From Symbiodinium natans (lineage: Eukaryota; Sar; Dinophyceae; Suessiales; Symbiodiniaceae): a stretch of 29,300 nt of DNA. Positions 9,216 through 17,200 of this stretch are shown in pieces (position 1 is the first letter of the stretch; each line of letters starts with the position of its first letter). Under the pieces are notes generated by a model, which had not been told where the DNA came from, ran no database searches, and saw only the letters and a list, made by a program, of their open reading frames with translations. Both the position numbers and the translations under genes were made by a program. The stretch spans positions 1-29,300 of the forward strand of contig CAJNDS010001196.1 in assembly GCA_905221605.1 (NCBI GenBank), given 5' to 3'.

Positions 9216-12200
9216 GGTGGGTGGGTGGGTGGGTGGGTGGGTGTGTGTGTGTGTGTGTGTGTCTCTGTGTGTGTGTGTGTGTCTCTGTGTGTGTGTGTGT
9301 CTCATTTGGGCTTGCGTGCTGATTCAGGACCGCAGGCTGGCCGCGAAGTGCAAGTCCGCTGGCTGGGCCGAGGCGGTTGAGTCTGAACGCTGTGCTGAGA
9401 AACAGTCAGAGGCTGGTCACAGGCTGACGTCCTGTGGGTCAGGACGTCAGCAAAGATTCCTTGTGTGTGAAGATGAGACTTGTGGACCACAAGTACCAGG
9501 CGCCGCTGTTCAGTGGCATACTTGTTGCAGTTGTATGTGAATAATTGGTAGGCGTCGAAGCCAGGTTCATCACCGCATGTTGGAGCTCTCAAAGTGCCAC
9601 GGCGTCAAGGCAGGCATGTCAATAGTAATGTTGCTTGCGCAGAACACGTGCAATACCGTGCCCTGCGACAGACTTCGCTCGGAAAAGTGGAGCACATGGG
9701 GAGAGTTTTGCAGAAGTTCAGCCCGGACAACCATGAGTCCTTCGCAAAGCTCTTCCAGGACCGAAGTCCAGGGTCTCCTGCAGTTCTGTGGGCCATGCGC
9801 GCACCTTTGCAGGTGTACACTGTGGATGGCGAAAAAGCTGAGGGACTGGCTGGGCGCTTTGCTGCCGCCACAGGCTCAGATGGAAGCGGTTCACCGCCAG
9901 CAGCGTGTACCAGCCTCGCAGCCAAGGCCAAGGGTGTGTTGCCTTCCTTGAAGCTGTCCACAAGATGCCGGCTGCACTCGGCGCAGCGAAGCTTGGAAAA
10001 CTCCCTGAAGAGCGACGGGAACATCAAAATCCTGCTAGATGAGTTCGTTATGCGTTTGTCGTCACAAAACAGCAAGGACCCGGGCGGTTTCTGCAGGGCC
10101 ATTGGCAACTCTCACAAGTTGTTAGCACAGTTCAGCGAGAAGGTGCAATCCCAGCTTGATTGTGTTCTGGGTCCGCAGATGAGCGCTCATTACGCGGCTC
10201 AAAGGTTTGACAGTTGCACGAACTGTCTGCAGAAATTGATATTGTGCATCTCTTCGGTTGTTCGATTTCTCTTGGACCTGGCAGCATTGAAGAACGATAA
10301 ATCAGCGTGGGCTGTGAAACTTCTAGCTGCAACCTGACAGCGTATGATGTATGCCGGTTGGCTCTTGTTTGTCCGTAGTACTAGGGCTCTGTCCGGGAAC
10401 ATGACTCTGACGGCGAGGTACTGACGCCCAGCAACATTCGGCTGCTTGCACTGACGACGGAGTGGCTCAGCTTGGTGTCTCCATTCGTTCATGAGTACGA
10501 CAGGGGCGCCGCAAAGTCAGAGTCCGCGCCGACCTCTTCCACAGCTCGCATATCCAACTGCTCCAGGTTGTGCGAGAATCTGAAGCAGGACGCTGTAGAC
10601 TCACTTGTGCGGATGCTGCGTTCCAATGAATTACTGCTTGGGTTCACACAGGATCTCAATCGCACCTTTGCCTTCAAGTCCTTGGACGGCTCCACCGCCC
10701 AACGGCCTCTGGTTCTCAATAGCAATTACACGTCCGGGTACCTTCAGATAGCCGAGCAGCAGATGAAAGCTTTGAGCATCTTAGCCTACAATGATAAGAA
10801 AACTTCTTGCTGTGAGAACGCTTGGGCGTCTGCAATTCGCATGATAATAAGCTGCCCAAGGCAGCAGCTCGGACATTGCCGTGTACCAGGATGGTCGCCT
10901 ATTGTTTCACTCTGAAGGCTCGCGAACCCTAAACCCTAGACCCTAGACCCTAAACCCTAAACTCTTAAACCCTAAACCCCAAACCCTCAACTAAACCGCA
11001 GGCGTGCCCGACGAAGAGTATGCTGCTCTGCTGGCGCCCGAATTGGGGTCCATCAAGAACGTGTCGGACTTGTTTCTCGAGTCCGTGGAGACTTGGCATC
11101 AAGCTGGTGTTGGGTCTGCTCTGAGCCCCTTCGACGTGGTCTGGTGGACGGCCAACAGATCAGACTCCACCCTGTTCCTCGTCAGTCGGCAATGGCAAAC
11201 TTGCTCTCATTCCCTGGCCGGTGGCGCCTTGCGCGAGCCTGCACGCACTAAGGCCCGAGGTGTTGGATCCTTTGGCCAAGCTGCTGCAGCTGGACACACA
11301 CGTGCTGCGCGAAGAGTACCTCGTCGCACGACCCACGGCGGTCTTTCTTGCCAGGCGCTGGCCGAGATATGGTAGTAGAGGTTTAGCGCGTGAGGTGGAG
11401 CAGGCGGGTTGGGTGGTGCGCAGGTCTGAGAGAGCCTACTGGCCCACGACTATGCAGCGCTTTGATCGGTTGAAATCACTGAAAGCTGCCGTCCTTCACT
11501 GAGACCACAGTCTGTGACATGGCATTTCCTTGGAGCACGGGCGTGTGTTTGTGCGTGTGTGCGCGTGGTATTTTCAGAGTTCTCAGGTTCGCTTCATGCT
11601 AGCAATCTTCGATGCCACTTCGGAGATCGAGACCAGCTTTAGCACACTGCGGCTGTTTTCAGGCGCATGTTCATGTTCGATGCTCGTTGAGTTGTGCGCA
11701 AGCGATTGTGGCGGTTCTCCGTCTTGCAGGCTCCATCAAGGCCAGTATGTCAGAGGAAAACAGGAATTGCTATCTGAAAGTCTCCTGCGACTGCCCGGAC
11801 CTGGACAAGGTGGTTTTTTTCTCAAAGGGCAATTACCAGCCATCCAGTCTTGGTTTCAAAATCCTGGACAAGTACCGGAAGCTTTATGGTGGGCAAGGTC
11901 GGAACACGAGACGGGACCGACTTCCACGAAAGTCCTTCTGCTCGAGGCTGAAATCCAAGGGCTTGGCGTCTTTCCAGAGACAGCGGGACGCACAGCGGCG
12001 TTCGCTGCAGCAGCCAGATGCCGAGGAAGGTCTGGAAGACCTTCAGCAAGTCGTTGACTCCGCAGCAAGACGGCGTGCCTCTCCTAAGCAAGAGAAGCTG
12101 CGGGCAATACTTCAGGCAAAAGCTGCGGAGCTCAAACAGGACTTCGTTCATGGTCCCGGTCATGGCATTGCCGCCAAGTTGTCAGAGCATGAAAGGAACG

Positions 12201-12898
12201 TGCTAAAGGACAAAGAGAAGCTCCAGAGGATAGAGATGAGACAATTGCACGAGCAGTTGGAAGAACTAGCCCCGGGACCCTGCACATTCGTCATCCTCGG
12301 TTCCTGTGTCCATTTGAAGACGCGTGCGAAGAAGCAGCTGGCCCGGGTATCTTCGTTTGCAGGTTCTGTGTTCTACAGTGCCTCGGAGTTCTTGAATGGC
12401 GTAAGCCAGGAGGTTGCCATGGACTGCAAGCGGCTCGTGTGGGTGTGCGTGGAGCCGGAAACCTTCCAAAAGGTTTTGGGGCCCCAGAATGGCGTCGAGA
12501 TTCCTGCGGCCGACGCCCAGGGAGAGTGTTGGAAGGAGGTTTCAATCATCCTGGCGACTCGCGTGCTTGGCGGGTATGTCGCCAGTGGGCAATGGCCGAG
12601 TCTACTTGCCAACCGACAGGACGCCTCTGTCCCCTCCCCGATCATCAGGCTTGGGGCAGCATACGCCCAGCCGCACAACATTTACATGTCCAAGCTGCCG
12701 GAAAAGCTGAAAGGATGTCTGAACCACCTCGATGCCATCCTGCGAGGTGGCCCCGAACAAGGGCATGTGCGCTGGGTTCTGCGAGGCAGCAAGAAAGAGT
12801 ATCTGCCACTTGGCTGCAGTTTGGTTCGGCCAGGGTTTGTTCTTGCTCATTGTAGATGTGCGGGGTCCCTCCCCCCCCCCCCACTGCTACAGCGGTGA
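7653..12898 (+). CDS. Multi-exon gene resembling a hAT-type transposase (exons listed separately)
   Basis: A chain of plus-strand open segments, about ten exons, separated by repeat-filled introns. In order: Cys-rich segment (7839-8094), zinc-finger half with HGESDGH (8777-9127), a short exon (9428-9541), a long exon with RCRLHS (9594-10337), three middle exons (10385-11502), a short exon with SEIETSFS (about 11606-11660), and a long basic C-terminal segment (11730-12898). A CxxC...HxnH BED-like finger at the N terminus and an S.xIExSFS motif near the end are the classic frame of hAT transposases, where the latter lies in the dimerisation domain. Most middle exons carry no motif I can name. 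The layout reminds me of repeated uncharacterised proteins in Symbiodiniaceae gene sets (recollection only). It could equally be a domesticated or decayed copy. The C terminus runs into a G/C hairpin cluster. Confidence 0.5.
7839..8094 (+). CDS. hAT-like gene, Cys-rich exon with first half of zinc finger
   Basis: Acceptor attttcag ends at 7838 and the donor is gag|gtgtgt at 8095. The frame reading TGT at 7840 gives a Cys/Lys-rich start (CIKRCNRCKYIKHA), then TATWLVESDSNKPWGLGCAVC. The CAVC pair is the first half of a probable BED- or C2H2-like finger whose His pair lies in the next exon. The exon ends in phase 0, matching the next exon. Confidence 0.55.
8095..8776 (+). other. GT-AG intron of 682 nt filled by a 49-bp array
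   Basis: The donor gag|gtgtgt at 8095 and acceptor tgcgag ending at 8776 keep phase 0, joining QYE to VPMTRFGGM. The heptamer CGAGGTG occurs at both borders (8091-8097 and 8773-8779), a direct repeat across the two splice sites. Positions 8229-8740 are the tandem array. Confidence 0.6.
8229..8745. repeat. 49-bp tandem repeat, 11 copies, hairpin-forming
   Basis: Eleven units start with ggaaatgtgtcgc near 8231, 8280, 8327, 8376, 8425, 8474, 8523, 8572, 8621, 8671 and 8720, about 49 bases apart. Most units contain TGTGTCG and, about 20 bases on, CGACACA, a perfect 7-base inverted repeat. Early units have cgacaga instead, which keeps a 5-base stem. Confidence 0.9.
8777..9127 (+). CDS. hAT-like gene, zinc-finger His half and helical segment
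   Basis: From the acceptor at 8776 the frame reads VPMTRFGGMLQLEDLRRHGE and then SDGHIRSL. The H-x5-H spacing completes the CAVC pair of the previous exon, giving a BED-like CxxC...Hx5H finger. A Pro/Glu-rich linker and a helical segment ending DEARQW follow. The donor near 9125 is not resolved; a TAG follows at 9128. The next stretch is a microsatellite. Confidence 0.5.
9131..9301. repeat. Compound microsatellite (GT, GGGC, GTGC, GGGT)
   Basis: In order: (GT)n, (GGGC)n, (GTGC)n, (GGGT)n, then (GT)n with two CTCT interruptions. It lies in the presumed intron after the zinc-finger exon. All ORFs across it are low-complexity artefacts. Confidence 0.95.
9428..9541 (+). CDS. hAT-like gene, short exon
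   Basis: A 38-codon open frame between TGA at 9425 and TAA at 9542. It reads VGQDVSKDSLCVKMRLVDHK, then a hydrophobic stretch. The alternating strand-like pattern looks more protein-like than the two competing frames. Splice borders are not resolved. Confidence 0.35.
9594..10337 (+). CDS. hAT-like gene, long central exon
   Basis: An open frame of about 247 codons with good coding character. It carries LQVYTVDGEKAEGLAGRF (Asp near codon 78) and RCRLHSAQRSLEN (near codons 124-136), which sits where hAT transposases have a C-x2-H signature after the catalytic core. A helical, amphipathic segment then includes AAQRFDSCTNCLQKLI. The N-terminal border is probably an acceptor, not the GTG at 9594; the donor lies near 10330. 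hAT assignment is inference. Confidence 0.5.
   Translation: MPRRQGRHVNSNVACAEHVQYRALRQTSLGKVEHMGRVLQKFSPDNHESFAKLFQDRSPGSPAVLWAMRAPLQVYTVDGEKAEGLAGRFAAATGSDGSGSPPAACTSLAAKAKGVLPSLKLSTRCRLHSAQRSLENSLKSDGNIKILLDEFVMRLSSQNSKDPGGFCRAIGNSHKLLAQFSEKVQSQLDCVLGPQMSAHYAAQRFDSCTNCLQKLILCISSVVRFLLDLAALKNDKSAWAVKLLAAT
10385..10912 (+). CDS. hAT-like gene, middle exon
   Basis: The open frame from after tactag (10384) reads VREHDSDGEVLTPSNIRLLA, then LTTEWLSLVSPFVHEYDRG, and stays open to TGA at 10913. No domain is recognised; the composition is soluble and mixed. The second half (NRTFAFKSLDGSTAQ onward) may be partly intron. The next intron is almost entirely CCCTAAA-like. Confidence 0.4.
10920..11001 (+). 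other. Intron built of CCCTAAA telomere-like repeats
   Basis: About ten CCCTAAA-type units fill 10924-10995, ending ctaaaccgcag, a good 3' splice site, followed by coding sequence. The donor is unclear: the only candidates are non-canonical (gaag|gctcg or cag|gatgg). Confidence 0.5.
11002..11215 (+). CDS. hAT-like gene, middle exon
   Basis: After the acceptor at 11001 the frame reads VPDEEYAALLAPELGSIKNV and on to FDVVWWTANRSD. Coding character fades after about 11165, so the donor probably lies there. No domain is recognised. Confidence 0.4.
11221..11502 (+). CDS. hAT-like gene, exon before the dimerisation motif
   Basis: The frame reads LHALRPEVLDPLAKLLQLDT, then a helix ending EEYLVARPTAVFLARRW and, further on, SERAYWPTTMQRFDRLKSLK. 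An amphipathic helical segment followed by Trp/Tyr-rich sequence before the SEIETSFS exon fits the region preceding a hAT dimerisation domain. The donor lies near the TGA at 11500. Confidence 0.45.
   Translation: MAPCASLHALRPEVLDPLAKLLQLDTHVLREEYLVARPTAVFLARRWPRYGSRGLAREVEQAGWVVRRSERAYWPTTMQRFDRLKSLKAAVLH
11606..11660 (+). CDS. hAT-like gene, short exon with dimerisation-type motif
   Basis: Acceptor candidate gctag ends near 11602. The frame then reads AIFDATSEIETSFSTLRLF, with SEIETSFS encoded at 11620-11643. The family-level pattern at this place in hAT transposases is S.xxERxFS. Here the Arg is Thr, so the match is partial. A donor near ttttcag|gcgcatg is not resolved. Confidence 0.4.
11730..12898 (+). 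CDS. hAT-like gene, long C-terminal exon
   Basis: Acceptor gtcttgcag ends at 11729 in phase with GSIKASMSEENRNC. About 385 codons stay open. A basic, Gln/Arg-rich coiled-coil-like stretch (about 11960-12270, including LRAILQAKAAELKQDF and KEKLQRIEMRQLHEQLEEL) is followed by a globular segment with LVWVCVEPETFQKVL and SIILATRVLGGYVASGQWPS. No named domain. The reading frame ends inside a C-run of the hairpin cluster, so the natural C terminus may be disrupted by it. An unspliced internal intron is possible near 11800-11950. Confidence 0.5.
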
Positions 12899-13108
12899 CC
12901 GGCACGCCCGTCGCATTGCGGGGGGGGGGACCCCCCCCCCCCACAGCTACACCTGATTTTGGGTGGTTTTTTATGGGCCGTGGTCTTATGTTAGCATATT
13001 TTGTTGGGCTTTGGCTTTTTGAGCCTTGCCAACATGGTCAAATGGGACGTAGCAGTGCGGGGGGGGGGAACCCCCCCCCCACTGCTACAGCGGTGACCGG
13101 CACGCCCA
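12851..13108. repeat. Cluster of three G-run/C-run hairpins with shared flank
   Basis: The clearest hairpin is at 13049-13089: gtagcagtg, a G-run, aa, a C-run, then cactgctac, a near-perfect palindrome. Related ones lie at about 12851-12890 and 12913-12951. The sequence cagcggtgaccggcacgccc follows both the first (12890-12909) and the third (13088-13107). This looks like a small repeated palindromic element. Confidence 0.8.
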
Positions 13109-13127
13109 GCGACAATCTTCCACATGG

Positions 13128-13217
13128 TGAGGGTTTAGGGTTTAGGGTTTAGGGTTTAGGGTTTAGGGTTTAGGGTTTAGGGTTTAGGGTTTAGGGTTTA
13201 GGGTTTAGGTTTTAGGG
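13128..13217. repeat. Perfect TTTAGGG array
   Basis: About twelve uninterrupted TTTAGGG units, the cleanest telomeric-type array in the window. It is interstitial, with genes on both sides. Confidence 0.95.
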
Positions 13218-13228
13218 GTGGGAGCCCA

Positions 13229-13474
13229 GTGCTGCCAAATGGCTTCGTGAGACAACTCAGGAAGTCCCACCAGGAAACCACCCTGCCCCGCACCTTCTTA
13301 AGCCTCTTCTGCTTCGATGCCGCATCCTTCCAAACCGGAATGAGGGCTGTTTTGCGCGGCCTTGGCTGCATTCAAGGGGGACGCTATTATGAAAAGTTTT
13401 CCGGCTATTCGGCATCCTATGTTTTGAGGTTCGCTATAATGAAAAGTTTTCGGGGCGGGACTGTTTTTTTTTAA
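13229..13474 (+). CDS. Doubtful short ORF
   Basis: An 81-codon frame whose first half (RTFLSLFCFDAASFQTGMRA, about 13282-13341) looks protein-like. The second half runs through a short direct repeat (gaaaagttttc at 13391-13401 and 13441-13450), so only a fragment could be real. It may be an exon of the preceding gene cut off by the hairpin cluster and the TTTAGGG array. No function is assigned. Confidence 0.2.
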   Translation: MLPNGFVRQLRKSHQETTLPRTFLSLFCFDAASFQTGMRAVLRGLGCIQGGRYYEKFSGYSASYVLRFAIMKSFRGGTVFF

Positions 13475-14033
13475 TGGTTTTGAGGTCCCAAAATATCTCA
13501 AAAGCTGCTGAGAGGTGCACAACTCAATATACTTCCTGACCCCTTCCCTGCCTGACTGTTTGGGGGCTCGTTTCATTCAGGCTCCTTGTCTGTTGCGGGG
13601 CGGCGGGGTTACATTCTTCAAGCAGGTCCAACATTAGGAAACAAAACCAAACCAAAAAAAAAAAGTCGCCCGAGAGCTGCGAATGTAGATTTGGCGGGGG
13701 GGGGGGGGGATCGTTGATGGTTTTGTCATGTTTCGGATCAGATTTTGATTTGTTTTGCTTCGGAGGGATTAAACCCTAAACCCTAAACCCGAAACCCGAA
13801 ACCCTAAACCCTAGACAGGTGGCTTTGACCCACTTCGATGTGTGCGCGCACTAGTCGTGGGGAATCGACCTGGCGCTCAGGAAGGAAACAAAGGAGAAGC
13901 GCAACTTATGACATCCTCTGCTCTAGCAAGCTCTATAGTGCATGTGCTGTTGCAACCACTCTGTGCTTTGCATTTTCTCCGATGCATTCTCAGGTTCACT
14001 GTTGGTTTGCTCCTAGAGGTTTGGGTCCTGGCG
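13475..14033. other. Non-coding spacer upstream of the next gene
   Basis: Contains an A-run near 13653, a 16-G run near 13695 and a CCCTAAA/CCCGAAA cluster at about 13771-13815. No RNA gene or convincing ORF. A promoter cannot be picked out by eye. Confidence 0.5.
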
Positions 14034-14268
14034 ATGTCAAGGCGCAGGTCCGGCGCCAAGAAGCCCGAGGCCGACGCGGCGGGGGCCATGCCGGCTCCTG
14101 CTGAGCCTGATGCTTGGCGGGAGTTGCGGCAGTGCGTGGATCGCTTGAAGCAATCCAAGATGTGGGTCGAGAGCGGCGCCGAGCCACTCCCGGTGAGCGG
14201 CGTGACAGCGCTGGCCGCTGACTGGCGTGGCAGTGACATTCCACAGGATGCTTTGTGCCCGGGCTCTG
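14034..14268 (+). CDS. Unknown multi-exon gene, first exon
   Basis: Start ATG, basic tail, then EPDAWRELRQCVDRLKQSKM, WVESGAEPLPVSGVTALAAD and WRGSDIPQDALCPG. A helix-rich small domain without a named family. The frame stays open to 14348, but coding character stops near 14268. Confidence 0.5.
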
Positions 14269-17200
14269 ACTTAATACATTTTTTGGCAAAACCTGAAGCC
14301 TTTTTTGGCCAAACCCGGAACCACATCCCTGAACTCTTTTGCGCATAGACCAACCAGGAATCCGCAGGGCTGCGGCGTGCTCGGAGATTTGCAGTGGTCG
14401 TGCCCCGGTCCAGCCGGCGCCGGGGTGGGCCTGCGTGACATCTCGGCCAGCCGTGAGTTTTGGTACAAGGGCGACAACCCGCCCGAGCTGCCGGAAACGA
14501 TGGTGCTGTTCACAGATGACAGTGCAAGGCTCGGGTTTAACGTTTCAGGGCTTGAGTTCCAGCCCTGCACACCTAATAACGTTTCAGGGCTTGGGTTCCA
14601 GCCCTGCACACCTAACCATTGCAGGGGGGACTTGACACCCGTGTCGCGGGTAGTCCAACTTGCTGCCTTCATCTTTGAGTGGGATGCGGCAGTGGCAGCC
14701 GGCGAGGAGCGAGCCAAGCTGTTCGCTGCGCGTGCAGCCGCTGCTGGGAGAAAGGGTTTAGGCCTACTGCACGAGGGTTGTTTTTAATTTCTAACAAGGT
14801 TGGAGCAGTCCCGAATTTTGAGGCTCACCGCTTCAGCTTCATTCGGGCCAGCTCAGACTCGGTGGAGTCTTGGTGGCTTGTTCATCGCCGCGGAGAGGAA
14901 GTAATACGAACCTCGAGCGAGGCACTGAAAGGGTTTCGGCTTGGAAGTGTCCTAATTTCTCGGGGGGGCAGGGGGGAGCTCCCCTCTCATCTCCTCTCCC
15001 CATCCCCTCTTCCCTCTCCCCTGTAACAACTCCAAGACAGACACATATGCAAAACACCGAAAAACACAGATAAATCACAAAGGAATTCAGTCCAGAAATT
15101 CAGGTTATCAGTTTAGGGTACAGGCTCGGGTTCCTGCTACCAGCGTTTCCCACCGCCGCGGCCAGGAGGGGAATCATTTCTCCTGCAGGTTGGCAGATCG
15201 TCTCTTCATGCCCCTCGTCAGCATGTGGCCTTGCCTTCGCTTGCCATGCACCCGCGGCTTGTGACACAAGCTCAAGCCAAGGCTACAGAAACTTCACGAA
15301 TCGCTCGGTAAGCCTTCGGGCCCGGGCGACCTCTTCGAGGAGTTCCAGGCAGCAGTGAGCTGAGGATGTCAAATCTGCTGTTGGGTTTACCTGACAGGCC
15401 CGGCTCAGGGACAGGAAGCTGAGCTTTGCCCACGTAGACAGCAAGGCTGGGCAGTCAAAGAGTTAAATACCTAAAATTTAAAAACTCCCTAAACCCAGAG
15501 CTTCTGTGGCAGGTGAGCAGCAAAGACATGATAGCGAAACTTTTGCGGCTGCGGCAGCGCTGCGTGGAAGCAGAAGTCTGGGATGAGTTCAAAATGCTGC
15601 AGCACCACGACGACTTCGGCCCCACTTGGGCAAGCCGTTGGAGCATTGCGTGCCGCGTGCTCGGGCTAGCTTCCAAGCCCGAGGAGTTTGCTTGGATGGT
15701 TCGTTCCTTGCTTTACAAGGGACTTGCCCCAAACCCTAAAGGCTTGCCCTGAGGGCCCGAGGGCCCGAAACCCCTAACCCCTAAACCCTGAACCCTAAAC
15801 CCTAAGCCCTAAATCCAAAACCCGAAGCTCAGGATCCTTCGCTTTGGGCGCAAGAACGCCTGCGAAGTACCCCGGCTTCCGGCGCAAGATCTACGAGCTG
15901 CAGAAGGAGGACCTCATTGACAGCGCCAAAGCGGTGATTGCGACGCGTGGCGTGATGGTCCGGATCATCAAAGACGTGTCCACAGCAGACAGCTCTTGGT
16001 GCGATCTCCTGGCAAAGTTTGTGGATGCGAAGCAGATGTGCTCCATAGACGCGTCGTTTCTGGAGGACATTCACGGCAGGAGCAATGAGCAGGTCGCTGT
16101 CCTTGAGTTGCTGAAAGGTATGCAGGAGCATGCGTACCTCCCGGAGTTCTATGGGGTGGCGGCCAGTCATGATTCCGTGCAGTCACAATACAGCGACAGT
16201 CGGATCCAGAAGCTTTGCAAAAAAGCCATCGATGAGCCGCTCTGCTGGAAGTTAGAACTGGTAATCGTTTGAACCTCACGTGCTGGCGTTGTGTGCTGAC
16301 AGGCACCGGGCGACACACATGGCCCCGCTGCAGACGGCGCCCATGGTCATTGAGCCGCCAGATGTGCCGCAGCCTGATGATGCTTGGAAAGATGAGGACG
16401 TGGCAGTGCCGCAGGCAGAGACCTCTACCGTGAACGTGGGCCAGGTCCGCGAAGACCCGCGTGTGGTGGCGAAGAAGATGATGTTTAGATACATCAAGTT
16501 CGTCGTTGCTGACGTCATGGATTGTGGCAGCATGGAGGCCGCCCTGCAAGGGAACTCGGAATGAAAACATTAATGGAATTAGTAGGGTTTAGGGTTTAGG
16601 GTTCAGGTTGCTTAGGGTCTAGGGTTTGGCTTCATAAATTCGGCTTGGGGTTTCGTTTAAGGGTTGTTGAGGAGCCACCGGCCCCTGAGACCCTCTGAGA
16701 TTTGTTTGTTCGCTGGGGTGTTCCACCTTGCTGAATCATTTCATCTCCTTGCATTCAGTCAGGTGCATCTATGCTCACCTTGACCACCAGCCCCTAAGAC
16801 CCTCTGAGATTTCTTTGCTCGATGGGGCGTCCCGCCGGCGGGCTGGGTATATGTTGTGACAGGGCTAGGGTTGTAGGGAATTGTTTCGTCAATCAGGACA
16901 GTCGACAAGCTCCTGCCCGCCGGCGACAATGCGGAGCAGATGCTCCGCGGCTGGCTCCTGGACGGTTCCATGCTGACAGAGGTCAGTGAGGCTTATTCGC
17001 GCAACCACAACTGCTTCACACGAAGTCCTCCATTTGCAAAGCCGGTTTTGCTGCTCACCCGCAAGATGCTGGTTGGATTTTAAAACGCTTGCGCGCGCCG
17101 CCGAGGCCCAGGAAATTCGAAAAACCTTTTCGGGTAGGGGCAGGTCTTGAGGGGGTCCCGTGCTTCGGCGGTGTGGTCTCAGGGGGTCAGGGCGAGGGGG

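Noticed and set aside
8841-9540. Gly/Val/Cys-rich frames of about 180 codons
   Set aside because: They run through the GT/GGGC microsatellite; only the flanking segments 8777-9127 and 9428-9541 look coding, in other frames.
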